Positions 34,406 through 45,665 of a DNA stretch of 64,000 nt are shown here, in pieces; position 1 is the stretch's first letter; the number at the start of each line of letters is the position of its first letter. The position numbers and the translations under genes are program-made. The notes beneath the pieces were generated by a model. It ran no database searches. It was not told where the DNA came from and saw only the letters and a program-made list of their open reading frames with translations. The DNA is from Guptibacillus hwajinpoensis (lineage in GTDB: Bacteria > Bacillota > Bacilli > Bacillales > Guptibacillaceae). The DNA lies in NCBI RefSeq assembly GCF_001039475.1, contig NZ_LELK01000001.1, positions 1,089,735-1,153,734 of the forward strand, written 5' to 3'.

Positions 34406-35746
34406 TTAGAGTCTATGCATTGCCTCAATAAAGATGTCTCCACGCTCTTCAAACGTCTTAAACTGATCCCAGCTAGCACACGCTGGAGAAAGGAGGACTA
34501 CATCTCCGGTTTCGGAAAGATCGTAAGCTGTTGCAACAGCTTTTTCTACATTATCGACAACTGTAACAGAATTCAGTCCTGCCATTGATGCTGTATCTTT
34601 TAATTTATGAGCAGTTTGTCCAAACGTAATTAAATGTTTAACCTTTGATTGGAAATATGGAATAAGATCATCAAATCCATTTCCACGATCAAGTCCACCC
34701 GCAAGCAAAATAACAGGCTCATCAAATGAATCTAACGCTTTTTTCGTTGCAATTGAATTGGTTGCTTTTGAATCATTAAAGAACTTACGACCGCTTACTT
34801 CACCGACGAATTGAAGACGATGCTTCACACCATGAAAATTCGTAAGTTCACTGTGGATTTTCTCATTAGACACACCTGACAATTTAGCAACTGCAACTGC
34901 CGCAAGCGTATTTTCGATATTCTGTTTCATCGAAAGATCTGCAACCTTAATGATGTTCTCTTCTTTAAATACAACCCAACCATCAAGAATACCAACGCCA
35001 TGTTCGAGATTTTTCGTAGTAGAAAATGGAATCAGTGTAGCTTCAGATGCTTCGGCAAACGATGAGACCAGGTCATCATCCGCATTGTAAACTGCATAAT
35101 CGTATGCTGTCTGATTAGCGAATATCCGTGCCTTCGCTTGCGCATATGCATCTTTAGATCCGTGATAATCAAGATGTGCTTCATAGATATTTAGAAGAAC
35201 AGAAATATGAGGATGAAAATGAATTGTTCCCTGTAACTGAAAACTTGATAGTTCTGTAACGAGCGTCTGGTTAGGTGTTGCATCTGCAGCTACTTCGCAC
35301 ACAACAGTGCCAATATTACCAGCTACAATAGGATTTAATGACGTTCCACTTAACAATTCTCCAATTAGAGTCGTGGTTGTTGTCTTGCCGTTTGATCCTG
35401 TAATTGCAATAAAAGGTGCTTCAGAAATCTCACCTGCGATTTCAACTTCTGTAACGATTGGAATGTTACGTTTCTCAGCTTCAACTAGCAACTCATTGTG
35501 ATATGGAATTCCAGGATTTTTTACGATTAAATCGATTCCATTCAATAGTTCAAGCGGGTGTCCTCCACCTACAACCGTAAAGCCAGCTTCTTGCAGCTCA
35601 ATTGCTTTAGGATTGTTTGCTACTTCTTCTCGATCATTGACAGTTACATTCGCTCCCATAGACTTTAGTAACTTTGCTGCTGCAAAGCCACTTTTTGCGA
35701 TTCCCATGATTAATACAGATTTGTTTACATAGTTTACCTTTTTCAT
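34406..35746 (-). CDS. murD: UDP-N-acetylmuramoylalanine-D-glutamate ligase
   Basis: This enzyme adds D-glutamate to UDP-MurNAc-L-alanine. The 446-residue protein has the Mur ligase P-loop [12 protein letters not shown] (about 115-126), the N-terminal nucleotide-binding fold VLIMGIAKSGFAAAKLL, and the central/C-terminal motif FFNDSKATN. The start is the ATG at 35746, which overlaps the mraY stop (TAATG); a GTG nine bases earlier is less likely. Confidence 0.97.
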   Translation of the reverse strand: MKKVNYVNKSVLIMGIAKSGFAAAKLLKSMGANVTVNDREEVANNPKAIELQEAGFTVVGGGHPLELLNGIDLIVKNPGIPYHNELLVEAEKRNIPIVTEVEIAGEISEAPFIAITGSNGKTTTTTLIGELLSGTSLNPIVAGNIGTVVCEVAADATPNQTLVTELSSFQLQGTIHFHPHISVLLNIYEAHLDYHGSKDAYAQAKARIFANQTAYDYAVYNADDDLVSSFAEASEATLIPFSTTKNLEHGVGILDGWVVFKEENIIKVADLSMKQNIENTLAAVAVAKLSGVSNEKIHSELTNFHGVKHRLQFVGEVSGRKFFNDSKATNSIATKKALDSFDEPVILLAGGLDRGNGFDDLIPYFQSKVKHLITFGQTAHKLKDTASMAGLNSVTVVDNVEKAVATAYDLSETGDVVLLSPACASWDQFKTFEERGDIFIEAMHRL

Positions 35747-36720
35747 TACATCCACACCTCAAGATAAATTCCAAATGTTGCACACAATAACCCTACTGTC
35801 CAAAATGTAGCGACAACGCGCCATTCAGTCCATCCAGATAATTCATAGTGGTGATGAAGAGGGCTCATCTTAAATACACGTTTACCTGTTGATTTGAACG
35901 AAGCAACCTGAATAATAACTGACAGCGTTTCAATGACGAACACGCCCCCAATAATGACGAGAAGAAGTTCTAATTTCGTCATAATGGCTACAGCAGCAAG
36001 TGCGCCACCTAGAGCAAGCGAACCTGTATCACCCATAAACACTTTAGCTGGATGTGCATTAAAGACAAGAAAGCCAAGAACTGCACCTACAACACTTACT
36101 GAGAAAATCGCAACATCATACATATAAGCAGTTGCAGCGAGGATAGCAAAAGCACCAAATGCAATGGCCGCTGTACCTGCAACTAAGCCGTCTAATCCGT
36201 CAGTTAAGTTAACAGCATTCGATGCCCCAACGAGCATGACAAAGAGCAAGATAATATACCCGATACCAATGTCAAAGCTCCATTCTGTTCCAGGAACACG
36301 AATCGCTGTATCGAAGCCAACTGTTCTTAATCCAAAATAGACAAGAATTGCAATCAGTACCTGACCAAGTAATTTCTGCTTGGATGTTAACCCAAGATTT
36401 CGTTTCTTTACAACTTTAATAAAGTCATCCAAAAATCCAATAAGTCCGTAACCCACCGTTACAAATAATAGTAACCAAATTTGCATCGATATTTCGTCAT
36501 ACTTAAGAGCAATAATAACTGTTCCTAGGATGATCGAAAGCAAAATAATAAGTCCGCCCATCGTTGGTGTACCGGATTTTTTCTGATGGGATTTAGGCCC
36601 TTCTTCTCTTATGCTTTGGCCGAATTTAAGTCTTCTTAAAAACGGGATAAATACCGGTGATACTAGCACCGCTATAATAAATGATGTTAATAAACTAAAA
36701 ATCAATAAACGTTCAATCAA
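35746..36720 (-). CDS. mraY: Phospho-N-acetylmuramoyl-pentapeptide transferase
   Basis: MraY transfers phospho-MurNAc-pentapeptide to undecaprenyl phosphate, giving lipid I at the membrane. The 324-residue protein has about ten membrane segments and the family motifs [22 protein letters not shown] (with the catalytic Asp residues), and [12 protein letters not shown]. The start is a TTG at 36720 behind TAAGGAGGCAG. Confidence 0.97.
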   Translation of the reverse strand: MIERLLIFSLLTSFIIAVLVSPVFIPFLRRLKFGQSIREEGPKSHQKKSGTPTMGGLIILLSIILGTVIIALKYDEISMQIWLLLFVTVGYGLIGFLDDFIKVVKKRNLGLTSKQKLLGQVLIAILVYFGLRTVGFDTAIRVPGTEWSFDIGIGYIILLFVMLVGASNAVNLTDGLDGLVAGTAAIAFGAFAILAATAYMYDVAIFSVSVVGAVLGFLVFNAHPAKVFMGDTGSLALGGALAAVAIMTKLELLLVIIGGVFVIETLSVIIQVASFKSTGKRVFKMSPLHHHYELSGWTEWRVVATFWTVGLLCATFGIYLEVWM

Positions 36721-36738
36721 TGTACTGCCTCCTTAAGA

Positions 36739-38091
36739 TTAATTCCCTAGTGCCTTTATTATGGTTTCAAGGCCAAGTCCTCTTGACGCTTTCAATAAAA
36801 CAGCCGTCCTGTCGTCAAGCTTGCCTTTTAAATAGGATGTAGCTTCATCTTTGCTTATAAAGGAAACAGCTGGCACTTGTTGTGCTTTATCTTCTACTAA
36901 TCCATCATAAATCCACTTTGCTTTTTCACCGACGGTAATAACTTCAGTAATTGGCGCTTTTACAGCTGAAGCGATATCTCGGTGAAGAGCTTCTTCCTCA
37001 TTACCAAGTTCATACATGTCACCTAATACTGCTATTTTTTGGTCAAATCCTTCTAGCTCGACTAACGTTTCAATAGCCGCTTTCATGGAAGTTGGACTTG
37101 CATTATATGCATCATTAATAATCAAAGCTCCAGAAGGTAAACGATCTTGTTCTAATCTCATCCCAGTAAGAGTTAAGTTAGACAATGCTTTATGAATCTC
37201 GCTTTCAGATACATTAAGTTTTCTGGCAGCTGCAATACTGTAGATAGCGTTTTTAATATTATGTTTGCCTAATAAATTGATTTCGAACGGAGAATCTTCA
37301 TTTTTCAAGGTGAATGTATAACCGTTCTCTCTTTTTTCAACTTTATCAATTTGGAGCTCATTCGTTGCGCTATACCCACAGGCTAACGTGTTCTTATAAA
37401 CAGGTTCTAGTAATGGCTCATCACCATCAATCACAAGCAACCCGTCAGTTTTAAGTCCTTCAGCAATTTCCATTTTGGCTTTCGCTATATTTTCTCTACT
37501 CCCGAGCTGAAGTAAATGAGATTCACCGATATTTGTAATGACAGCCACGTCAGGATTAGCAATAGACGTTAGTAATGAAATCTCTCCAGCAGAACTCATC
37601 CCCATTTCTAGAATAAGAACATCTGTCCCTTCAGGCATAGCAAGAACAGTCATTGGAAGGCCCCAATGGTTATTTAAGTTCCCTTGCGTTTTATAGGTTT
37701 GATACTTTGGGCTTAAAACAGCTTCTAGCATATCCTTCACTGTTGTCTTCCCATTACTCCCAGTAACTCCGATCACATATGGTTTCTGCTCTTTAAGGAC
37801 CTGTTTAGCAAGTTTCTGCAAACCAACTGTCGTATCCTCTACCTTATAGACTTGAATTCTTCCTTCAAGATCCTTAGGAAATGGTTTGCTTTTCTCCCAA
37901 AGCGTTCCTGTTGCCCCGTTTTCAATGGCACTGTCAATAAAGCGATGTCCATCAAATACTTCGCCTACGATTGGTACAAATAATTTATTTGTACAATCCT
38001 TTCTAGTATCTGTTGCAACACCTTCAAAGACCAGTTCATGATCAACTGGTCCCTGACTAATTTCGTTAACTAATGTTGCTTTAAAGTTCAT
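36739..38091 (-). CDS. murF: UDP-MurNAc-tripeptide D-alanyl-D-alanine ligase
   Basis: MurF adds D-Ala-D-Ala to the muramyl tripeptide. The 450-residue protein has the P-loop [13 protein letters not shown] (about 109-121), the MurF-specific [13 protein letters not shown], and [10 protein letters not shown] in the C-terminal part. It overlaps murE by 4 bp (ATGA). In B. subtilis murF lies elsewhere, beside ddl, so this dcw cluster keeps a more ancestral arrangement at this point. Confidence 0.96.
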   Translation of the reverse strand: MNFKATLVNEISQGPVDHELVFEGVATDTRKDCTNKLFVPIVGEVFDGHRFIDSAIENGATGTLWEKSKPFPKDLEGRIQVYKVEDTTVGLQKLAKQVLKEQKPYVIGVTGSNGKTTVKDMLEAVLSPKYQTYKTQGNLNNHWGLPMTVLAMPEGTDVLILEMGMSSAGEISLLTSIANPDVAVITNIGESHLLQLGSRENIAKAKMEIAEGLKTDGLLVIDGDEPLLEPVYKNTLACGYSATNELQIDKVEKRENGYTFTLKNEDSPFEINLLGKHNIKNAIYSIAAARKLNVSESEIHKALSNLTLTGMRLEQDRLPSGALIINDAYNASPTSMKAAIETLVELEGFDQKIAVLGDMYELGNEEEALHRDIASAVKAPITEVITVGEKAKWIYDGLVEDKAQQVPAVSFISKDEATSYLKGKLDDRTAVLLKASRGLGLETIIKALGN

Positions 38092-39551
38092 GATTTACGC
38101 TCCTTTATAGCTTGTCGTGCTGTCGTCCGATCATCAAAATCAAGCACTTGGTCTCCAATAATTTGGTAAGTTTCATGACCTTTACCAGCAATTAAGACAA
38201 CATCACCTTTATTTGCATGTCTGATTGCATAATGGATTGCTTCAGACCGATCGGTAATACGCACATACTCCCCTTCAATGCCTTCTACCATATCATCTAG
38301 TATTCGATCTGGGTCCTCACTTCTTGGATTATCTGAAGTAAGAACAGCCGTGTCAGCTAGTTTAGAAGCAATTTTTGCCATAAGAGGTCTTTTCGTGCGA
38401 TCACGATCTCCACCGCAACCTACAACAGCAAAAACTTTACCAACAGCCATTTCTTTAACGGTCACAAGTACATTCTCTAAGCTATCTGGCGTATGAGCAT
38501 AGTCAACAATGACAGGATAATCTTGTCCTTCATCAACAAGTTCGAAGCGACCAGGAACCCCATCAATGGCTTCAAGATTTTCTAGGATGCGATCAAGTGA
38601 CAATCCATTTGCAAGACATGCAGAAATGGCAGCAAGTGCATTATAGACACTGAATTTACCAGTTAGTTTTAACTTCACTTCACGCTCATCATCAGGAGTA
38701 GTCAAGCGGAATCTTGTCCCATTAGCAGAAAAAGAGATATCACCGGCTTGAATGTCAGCTTCTTTGTCAATTCCATATCTCAATATATAGGCAGAAGTCA
38801 TCTTCTCATAAGTACTAGAAGCTTCATCGTCAGCATTCAAAATCGCTACCTTTTTTCTTCCTGTATCATATGTATTACCTAATTGTGAAAAAAGAAGACC
38901 TTTCGCTAGGCGATACTCTTCCATTGTCCCATGATAATCAAGATGATCCTGCGTTAGATTCGTAAACACTGCAATATCGTAGTCGCACCCTCTAACACGT
39001 CCAAGAGTTAATGCATGAGAGGACACTTCCATTACCGCTGTTTCGACGTGCTGATCACGCATTCTCGCAAACTGCTTCTGAAGCAGCAATGGTTCTGGGG
39101 TTGTATTCTTTGTCTCAAATTCCTCATCGCCAATTTTCATATTAATCGTACCAATTAAGCCTGTCTTTTGAGATTCATTTCTGTGAATCCGTTCAATCAA
39201 ATGCGACACAGTTGTCTTACCATTCGTACCTGTTACGCCGATGAGTGAGAACGACTTCGTCGGATTTTGATAATAAAGGTTCGCAAGTTCAGCGAGTGCG
39301 CGATGAGCATCATGAACGACAATAACTGGTACTGTCACATTCAGCTCTCTCTCAGAAACGAGTGCAACAGCACCTTTTTGCACAGCTTGTTCAGCAAAAT
39401 CATGTCCATCAACTGTATAGCCTGGGATACAAACAAAAAGACTACCATCCTTAACGGCTCTGCTGTCACTTTCAATTGAAAGTATATCTGGGTTTCCTTT
39501 ACCATCTTGCGTATATGTAAATAATGCACGAAGAAGATCGTTTAGTTTCAT
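38088..39551 (-). CDS. murE: UDP-MurNAc-L-alanyl-D-glutamate-2,6-diaminopimelate ligase
   Basis: MurE adds the third amino acid of the stem peptide. The 487-residue protein has the P-loop [16 protein letters not shown] (about 105-120) and the DNPRSEDP motif that marks meso-diaminopimelate rather than lysine specificity. The start is the ATG at 39551, with AAAGG ten bases before it. It lies after a terminator-like hairpin that follows spoVD. Confidence 0.97.
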   Translation of the reverse strand: MKLNDLLRALFTYTQDGKGNPDILSIESDSRAVKDGSLFVCIPGYTVDGHDFAEQAVQKGAVALVSERELNVTVPVIVVHDAHRALAELANLYYQNPTKSFSLIGVTGTNGKTTVSHLIERIHRNESQKTGLIGTINMKIGDEEFETKNTTPEPLLLQKQFARMRDQHVETAVMEVSSHALTLGRVRGCDYDIAVFTNLTQDHLDYHGTMEEYRLAKGLLFSQLGNTYDTGRKKVAILNADDEASSTYEKMTSAYILRYGIDKEADIQAGDISFSANGTRFRLTTPDDEREVKLKLTGKFSVYNALAAISACLANGLSLDRILENLEAIDGVPGRFELVDEGQDYPVIVDYAHTPDSLENVLVTVKEMAVGKVFAVVGCGGDRDRTKRPLMAKIASKLADTAVLTSDNPRSEDPDRILDDMVEGIEGEYVRITDRSEAIHYAIRHANKGDVVLIAGKGHETYQIIGDQVLDFDDRTTARQAIKERKS

Positions 39552-39592
39552 TTCTTTCAAACCTTTCTAGTTGCCTGACTTATTTTCAGAAA

Positions 39593-39621
39593 ACAAGCCA
39601 AGAGCATATGCCTTGGCTTGT
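39593..39621 (-). terminator. Terminator-like hairpin between spoVD and murE
   Basis: ACAAGCCAAG/CTTGGCTTGT forms a stem with a 9-base loop and is followed on the minus strand by TTTTCTG. It would partly separate spoVD transcription from the Mur ligase genes. Confidence 0.6.
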
Positions 39622-39648
39622 TCAATACTTATTGTACTCACAGGATGT

Positions 39649-41568
39649 CTATTTGTCACCCATATAAAGCCGAATTTCTGAACCTGAAGGTAATTTCACT
39701 CCAGGATCAGGTGCTTGTGCCACAACTGTATTTCCTTCACCGCTTGAATCGATCTTCAAATTGTACATCGCTTGACTAATTTCTTTTGTTGTCATACCAA
39801 CTAAATCAGGCATTTCAATCATTTCTTCATCAAGCCATGTTTTTTCTTTCTCAATCTGGTCTTCCCTTTTCTCAACACCCATAACCGTTAAACTATCATG
39901 GATAATATTACCTACAATTGGAGCAGCTACAATACCACCAAACTGCAGCGTATCTTTCGGGTTATCAATGGCGACATATACTACAATTTGAGGATCATCA
40001 GCCGGCGCAAAACCAATAAATGATACGATATGGTTATTTTTTAGATACGCTCCATCTTTAGCTTTTTGAGCTGTTCCAGTTTTCCCACCTACACGGTAGC
40101 CGTCCACATACGCATTTTTACCTGTACCTAAAGCCACTACTGTTTCAAGCGCATGTCTAACCTCTTCAGATGTTTCTTTGGATATAACTTGTCGTTTCGC
40201 TTTAGGCGTATTCTTACTTACTACGGCTCCCGTTTCTGGATCCAACCACTCTTTAGCAATATAAGGTTCATACAACGTTCCGCCGTTAACTGCAGCAGAC
40301 ACCGCTGTAACTTGCTGAATAGGTGTTACTGAAACCCCCTGCCCAAATGCAGTAGTAGCAAGTTCCAATGGACCAACGTTATCAACATCAAACAAGATCC
40401 CGCTCGCTTCACCTTGAAGGTCGATCCCTGTTTTTTCTCCAAATCCAAACTTATGAATATAAGAGAATAGTTTTTCTTTCCCAAGACGCTCACCAAGCAT
40501 AACAAACCCAGGGTTGCATGAATTTTGAACGCCTTCTAGGAAACTTTGGCTACCGTGTCCGCCTGATTTCCAGCATCTTAATTTTGTGCCAGCGACTTCA
40601 ATGCTACCAGGATCATGGAAGTGATCTTCTTCTAGATCCACTTCATTCTCTTCTAGAGCAGCAGCTAGAGTGATGATCTTGAAAGTAGAGCCCGGTTCAT
40701 ATGTACTCCAAACCGGTTTATTCTGATTCCACACATCTGGAGATACATCTTGAAACTCTTCAGGATTAAAATTAGGTCGAGAAGACATGCCTAATATTTC
40801 ACCTGTCTTTGGGTCCATCGCTACAGCCACTGCTCCATCCGGATGATAAGTAGCTTCAGCAATATCAAGCTCTCTCTCGATGATTGTTTCAATTCTAGAG
40901 TCTACTGTTAAGCGGAGATCAAGTCCATCAATAGGCTCGGTATAATCATCCGCGAGGGCAGGCATTCGTTTCCCTTTTGCATCAGCATAATATTCCACCT
41001 GGCCTTTCTCTCCACTCAACTCGTCATCATAATATGATTCGATTCCAGTAAGTCCCTGATTGTCAATTCCACTAAAGCCTAATACGTGAGATAAATAAGC
41101 CCCATAAGGATAATGACGTTTATTGTCCTCAGCAATATAAACACCCGATAAATTCAACTTACGGATTTCATTAGCCTTTTCGTTCGTCATTTTCTTTCCC
41201 TCTGGTCGAATCCAAACCATCGATTCCGATTTCGTAATGGTTTTGTACACTTTTTCTTTGCTGGTGTTCAAGGAAGCCGCAAGTGCTTCAGCAGTTGCGG
41301 CTGGGTTTTGTACCTGCCTTGGAACAATTAAAACGGATGGCGCACTAATATTCGTTGCAAGAGGAACGTCATTTCGGTCTAGGATCTCACCGCGATTTGG
41401 TTCGAAAGGTATGTTTCTACTCCACGAATCTTTAGCTTTCTCACTCAACCAATTTCCCATAACAAGCTGCACGTACCCGAGTCTAACAGCCACAACACCA
41501 AAAACAAATAATCCAACTACAAGTACAAGAACGAGTCTCCTTCGGACAGTGACATTGGAAACGCGCAT
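39649..41568 (-). CDS. spoVD: Sporulation-specific penicillin-binding protein SpoVD
   Basis: SpoVD is the class B transpeptidase needed for spore cortex, working with SpoVE. The 639-residue protein has an N-terminal membrane anchor (about 11-32), the PBP dimer domain, and a transpeptidase domain with the active serine motif STFK (in EPGSTFKIITLA), SCN and KTGTAQ. One C-terminal PASTA domain (MPDLVGMTTKEISQAMYNL onward) completes it. A sigma-E-type promoter lies directly upstream. It follows pbpB by 62 bp. Confidence 0.97.
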   Translation of the reverse strand: MRVSNVTVRRRLVLVLVVGLFVFGVVAVRLGYVQLVMGNWLSEKAKDSWSRNIPFEPNRGEILDRNDVPLATNISAPSVLIVPRQVQNPAATAEALAASLNTSKEKVYKTITKSESMVWIRPEGKKMTNEKANEIRKLNLSGVYIAEDNKRHYPYGAYLSHVLGFSGIDNQGLTGIESYYDDELSGEKGQVEYYADAKGKRMPALADDYTEPIDGLDLRLTVDSRIETIIERELDIAEATYHPDGAVAVAMDPKTGEILGMSSRPNFNPEEFQDVSPDVWNQNKPVWSTYEPGSTFKIITLAAALEENEVDLEEDHFHDPGSIEVAGTKLRCWKSGGHGSQSFLEGVQNSCNPGFVMLGERLGKEKLFSYIHKFGFGEKTGIDLQGEASGILFDVDNVGPLELATTAFGQGVSVTPIQQVTAVSAAVNGGTLYEPYIAKEWLDPETGAVVSKNTPKAKRQVISKETSEEVRHALETVVALGTGKNAYVDGYRVGGKTGTAQKAKDGAYLKNNHIVSFIGFAPADDPQIVVYVAIDNPKDTLQFGGIVAAPIVGNIIHDSLTVMGVEKREDQIEKEKTWLDEEMIEMPDLVGMTTKEISQAMYNLKIDSSGEGNTVVAQAPDPGVKLPSGSEIRLYMGDK

Positions 41569-41598
41569 AAACTCATCCTCCCTGATTATGCTCGTTTC

Positions 41599-41628
41599 AC
41601 TATATGTCCACTAAGCTTGCGATATACC
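41599..41628 (-). promoter_or_regulatory. Sigma-E-type promoter of spoVD
   Basis: On the minus strand GGTATATC (41621-41628) and CATATAGT (41599-41606) are 14 bp apart, 6 of 8 matches each to the mother-cell sigma-E pattern GkmATATT/CATACAhT. spoVD is known to be sigma-E dependent in B. subtilis. Confidence 0.65.
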
Positions 41629-41630
41629 TG

Positions 41631-43829
41631 CTAGTCCGTTATTGCTTCTGTTGCTTCATCCGGTTCTTCAACTGGGGCCTCTTCAGATGATGGAGATTTC
41701 AATTCTGCTACTAAATAATCCCCTTTTTTCACAACGCTACCAGGTTTGATTCCCTGCTTTGCTACATAACCAGAACCCATGATGTTAGGTTTTAAATCCA
41801 TCAATTCGACTAACTTCATAACATCCGCAAGAGACCATCCTGTGAGATCTGGCATCTTTACTTTGTCGCTAGTCTGCAATATGATTCGTTCACCATCAAG
41901 GATTTTTGAACCCGCATGTGGAGATTGATTAACTACTTCACCCTCACCAAGTACAAGAACGTCTAAATCTTCCCCAAGCTCTTTTTGGGCTTGCTCACTG
42001 TCCATTCCAGTTACGTTTTTTAAAACGGCTCCGTTCTCATCAACCTGTTTATTATTATTCGTTTCTTTCTTTTCCATTGGATCTATATTTAAATATTGAA
42101 GACTGTTCTTCATAATTGTATTAAAAATCAGGGATACTGGGTCACTTCCAAGCTCAGGATATTCTAATTGAGGACGATCAACAGCTACGTACACAACTAA
42201 CTCTGGATCTTCAGCTGGAGCCATGCCAATAAATGAGAAGACATTGTTTCCGTATCCGCTCATATAGCCTTTTGCTCCTTGTGAAATCTGAGCTGTACCG
42301 GTTTTACCTGCAATCGTATAACCCTCTATATCATAAGCCGTTCCTGTCCCTTCAGTTACAACGGAACGGAGAATTTCTCGTGTCTGCGTAGCCGTTTCTT
42401 CTGATATTGGCTCCCCTACTACTTCCGGTTCATGATTAAGCTTTACTTTATTGGAATCAGGATCGACGATTTTCTCAATAACGTAAGGCTTCATCATCTT
42501 TCCGCCGTTTGCAATAGAAGTTGCTGCCTGAACCTGCTGAATAGGAGTGATAGTTGAGCCCTGACCAAATCCAGTTGATATCCGCTCAAGTTCTCCCCTG
42601 TAAGTGATTTGTGAAGTTCCTTCACCAGGTAAATCAATTCCAGTTTTCTTTTCAAATCCGAACTCTGACAAATAGTCTTTATAGCGATCGAATCCGAGCT
42701 TTTCTTTCACAAGAATGGATGCTGCTACGTTTGACGATTTTCGCATTCCTTCATCAAAACTAATGACTCCCCAACCTTCTCCATTGTTGTGGTCGGGTAC
42801 ACTTCCACCAGGTACTTTATATCTACCTGATTGATAAAACTCATCACCGTTATATACGCCCTCTTCAATTGCTGCAGCGAGTGTGAATATTTTCATCGTT
42901 GAGCCTGGCTCAAATGATGAAATAGCCATGTTTGTATAATTCGAGATATCTCTTAGATTCGGATCAAATGTCGGACGATTGCCCATTGCGAGGATTTTCC
43001 CTGTATCCGGATCAGCGACAATCGCTGTCATTCGTTCTGGATTATACGCTTCCTGAGCTTCGTCCATCGCTCTTTCCATAAACAGCTGAATTTTCTCATC
43101 AATCGTTAAATAAACATCATTTCCACTTTTAGAAGGTGTTATATTCTCATTCCCATAAGGAAGTCTAAAGCCTTGCCTGTCACTTTGGTATGTTTCTTTA
43201 CCAGGCTGAGGAACAAGATACTTGTTCAATTGATTCTCGAGTCCAAGTAATCCTTCTTGTACACCCTTATCATTCTCATTTGTAAATCCAAGAACGTGTG
43301 ACGCGAACTCTTCATTTGGATAAAGTCTCGTCTTTGTAGGAATAAACCCAACCCCTGGTAAGTCCAGTTCTTCGATTTGCTCTTTCTTAGTGAGACTTAA
43401 ATTCTTTCCAGAAGAGCCGAATTCGACTTGAAACACTTCTTCTCTAGAAAGAATCTCTTTAATATCCGACTCTTTCATTTCAATGATTGGCGCAAGTTTT
43501 GATGCTGTTTCGTCAATGTCTTTTACATGTTCATCATAATTCTCATCTAAGATTGCCCTTAATGTAAATGAAGGGATGTCTGTTGCTAGTTCATTTTCTC
43601 CAGTTCGGTCGAAAATCGTGCCTCGATCAGCTTCGAGTATTTTACTTCTCGTCCATTTCTCTTGACCGAGTTCCAATAAATCTACTTTCTCTCCATTTAC
43701 TCCTGATACTGCATGCGTCCATTCGATATAGAAAAAACGTCCGATAAAAGCAAAAAAGAGCAGGACAAATAGTGACATTAAAATCGCTGCTCCAACATTA
43801 ATATGTGAGTTCTTATTTGTTTCTTTCAT
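41631..43829 (-). CDS. pbpB: Penicillin-binding protein 2B
   Basis: PBP2B is the essential septal class B transpeptidase of vegetative division. The 732-residue protein has a membrane anchor at about 14-35, a transpeptidase domain with STMK (in EPGSTMKIFTLA), SSN and KTGTAQ, and two C-terminal PASTA repeats (LKNVTGMDSEQAQKELG and MPDLTGWSLADVMKLVE). It ends in a Glu/Pro-rich tail. It follows ftsL by 20 bp. Confidence 0.97.
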   Translation of the reverse strand: MKETNKNSHINVGAAILMSLFVLLFFAFIGRFFYIEWTHAVSGVNGEKVDLLELGQEKWTRSKILEADRGTIFDRTGENELATDIPSFTLRAILDENYDEHVKDIDETASKLAPIIEMKESDIKEILSREEVFQVEFGSSGKNLSLTKKEQIEELDLPGVGFIPTKTRLYPNEEFASHVLGFTNENDKGVQEGLLGLENQLNKYLVPQPGKETYQSDRQGFRLPYGNENITPSKSGNDVYLTIDEKIQLFMERAMDEAQEAYNPERMTAIVADPDTGKILAMGNRPTFDPNLRDISNYTNMAISSFEPGSTMKIFTLAAAIEEGVYNGDEFYQSGRYKVPGGSVPDHNNGEGWGVISFDEGMRKSSNVAASILVKEKLGFDRYKDYLSEFGFEKKTGIDLPGEGTSQITYRGELERISTGFGQGSTITPIQQVQAATSIANGGKMMKPYVIEKIVDPDSNKVKLNHEPEVVGEPISEETATQTREILRSVVTEGTGTAYDIEGYTIAGKTGTAQISQGAKGYMSGYGNNVFSFIGMAPAEDPELVVYVAVDRPQLEYPELGSDPVSLIFNTIMKNSLQYLNIDPMEKKETNNNKQVDENGAVLKNVTGMDSEQAQKELGEDLDVLVLGEGEVVNQSPHAGSKILDGERIILQTSDKVKMPDLTGWSLADVMKLVELMDLKPNIMGSGYVAKQGIKPGSVVKKGDYLVAELKSPSSEEAPVEEPDEATEAITD

Positions 43830-43849
43830 TTCAGTGCAAACCTCCGAAA

Positions 43850-44218
43850 TTATGATCCCTTGTTGACTACTTCTACGTTCTGATCATTCAGCTTCATGCC
43901 TAGTTCATTCTGGGCAATATCCATAATTCGATCTGGTGCACTTAGTCCTGATACTTTCACCTGTAATTCTTCGTTCTGTTTCATTTGAGCACGCTGTTCA
44001 GATTCTACTTGTTGAATGCTCGTATTCAAATTGTAGATAGATGCATAATTCGAAACCATAAAAATAGACGCTGCCACAAACGCTAGTACAAGCATCATCC
44101 AGAGCAATTTCTCTCCTTTAGTTATACGTCCACGTTCAATATATACGGCTTTCTGCTTTACTTCAACTTGCTTTTTCTGTGTTTGCTGCTGTTGATACTT
44201 ATACGCCAGGTTACTCAT
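43850..44218 (-). CDS. ftsL: Cell division protein FtsL
   Basis: FtsL is a short-lived bitopic division protein that forms a complex with DivIC and DivIB. The 122-residue protein has a Gln-rich basic cytoplasmic part, one membrane helix at about 37-57, and an extracellular coiled coil (NTSIQQVESEQRAQMKQNEELQ pattern, about 70-95). Size and place between rsmH and pbpB are typical; sequence conservation in the family is low. Confidence 0.93.
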   Translation of the reverse strand: MSNLAYKYQQQQTQKKQVEVKQKAVYIERGRITKGEKLLWMMLVLAFVAASIFMVSNYASIYNLNTSIQQVESEQRAQMKQNEELQVKVSGLSAPDRIMDIAQNELGMKLNDQNVEVVNKGS

Positions 44219-44253
44219 TGTTTTCCCCCTTACACCTTCTCTTATTTTTCTCT

Positions 44254-45183
44254 TTACGCTTTCTCTGCAACGCGAAGTTTGGCTGATCTTGCGCGTCGAT
44301 TTAATTCTTGCTCTTCTTCAGACGGTAGAATCGGCTTTCTCGTAACTAACTTCATTTCAGGCTGATATGCATCAGGAATAATCGGCATCCCTGGAGGAAG
44401 TTCTGGACCTGAAGCTGCTTCCTTCATTGTTGTCTTACAAATTCGATCTTCAAGAGAATGGAACGTAATGACACTAATTCGACCACCGGGATTCAAGATA
44501 GACATGCCATCAATGAGAGCTTGCTCGAATACTTTAAGTTCATCATTTACAGCAATTCGAATGGCTTGAAAAATCCGTTTAGCCGGGTGTCCCCCTTTCC
44601 TTCTCGCAGGAGCTGGGATTGCATCCTTAATAATATCAACAAGCTCGAATGTGGTTTCGATCGGTTTTAGGTCTCTTGCTTTTTCAATTTTGCGAGCAAT
44701 TTGTTTTGAAAACTTTTCTTCACCAAATTTGAAAAAAATCGAGACGAGGCGTTCGTACTCCCACTCATTCACTACTTCATAAGCTGATAAACTGGAAGAT
44801 TGATCCATCCTCATATCAAGTTGTGCATCATGCTGATAACTAAACCCTCGTTCGCCTTTATCAAGCTGCGGAGAGGAAACACCGAGATCAAACAAAATGC
44901 CGTCAACACCGTCAATACCAAGGTCAGAAAGCGCTTCTTTAATAAAGCTGAAATTCCGTTCGATGACAGTCAGCTTACTTTCAAACCCTGCTAGTGTTGT
45001 TTTGGCATTATCAATGGCCCACTGGTCCTGGTCAAATGCATACAGGTGCCCTGTAGTGAGCTTGTCCAGTATCGCTTTTGAATGGCCACCGCCACCAAGC
45101 GTACAATCGACATAAATACCATCTTCTTTAATATTTAATGCTTCAACTGCTTCTTCTTTAAGTACTGTAATGTGTTCAAACAT
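44254..45183 (-). CDS. rsmH: 16S rRNA (cytosine-1402 N4)-methyltransferase
   Basis: RsmH (MraW) methylates C1402 of 16S rRNA with SAM. The 309-residue protein has the SAM-binding motif [14 protein letters not shown] at about 26-39, [14 protein letters not shown], and the family motifs GERGFSYQ and [10 protein letters not shown]. It follows mraZ by 34 bp as in most bacteria. Confidence 0.98.
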   Translation of the reverse strand: MFEHITVLKEEAVEALNIKEDGIYVDCTLGGGGHSKAILDKLTTGHLYAFDQDQWAIDNAKTTLAGFESKLTVIERNFSFIKEALSDLGIDGVDGILFDLGVSSPQLDKGERGFSYQHDAQLDMRMDQSSSLSAYEVVNEWEYERLVSIFFKFGEEKFSKQIARKIEKARDLKPIETTFELVDIIKDAIPAPARRKGGHPAKRIFQAIRIAVNDELKVFEQALIDGMSILNPGGRISVITFHSLEDRICKTTMKEAASGPELPPGMPIIPDAYQPEMKLVTRKPILPSEEEQELNRRARSAKLRVAEKA

Positions 45184-45217
45184 CGCTACACCTTAACCTT
45201 CATTCCATATTGATCTT

Positions 45218-45649
45218 CTACAAATCGAAATCCATCATGCTTTCCGCGATCTCAGAGAACGATTCCTCTGAGGCATTGAAATACTCTTCCCAAACTGACT
45301 TATTCCATATTTCAAGTCTGTTGGATACACCGATGACAACACATTCTTTCTCAAGTCCGGCATATTGACGTAAAGTACCTGCAATGTTTACCCTGCCCTG
45401 TTTATCCAATTGGCATTCAGTAGCACCAGAGAAAAAGAATCGGGTAAAAGCACGAGCATCTTTCTTTGTAAAAGGAAGTGTCTTCATCTTCTCTTCAAGG
45501 ACTTCCCATTCATTCATCGGGTAGCCAAAAATACATTTATCTAGCCCGCGGGTTAAGACGAAGGTTTCACCAAGTTCTTCACGAAACTTAGCGGGAATAA
45601 TCATTCTGCCTTTTTCATCAACAGTATGCTGATATTCCCCCATAAACAT
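45218..45649 (-). CDS. mraZ: Transcriptional regulator MraZ
   Basis: MraZ is a ring-forming DNA-binding protein with two AbrB-like halves, visible as [14 protein letters not shown] near residue 11 and [14 protein letters not shown] near residue 83. It regulates the dcw cluster, often its own promoter. The 143-residue protein starts at the ATG at 45649 behind GGTGGAG; a longer open frame would cover the ribosome-binding site. Repeated GTGGK boxes lie directly upstream. Confidence 0.97.
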   Translation of the reverse strand: MFMGEYQHTVDEKGRMIIPAKFREELGETFVLTRGLDKCIFGYPMNEWEVLEEKMKTLPFTKKDARAFTRFFFSGATECQLDKQGRVNIAGTLRQYAGLEKECVVIGVSNRLEIWNKSVWEEYFNASEESFSEIAESMMDFDL

Positions 45650-45665
45650 GGCTTTCTCCACCTCT

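Noticed and set aside
39593-39621. Full operon boundary between spoVD and murE
   Set aside because: The hairpin is present but the T tract is interrupted and no clear promoter was found before murE, so read-through is likely.
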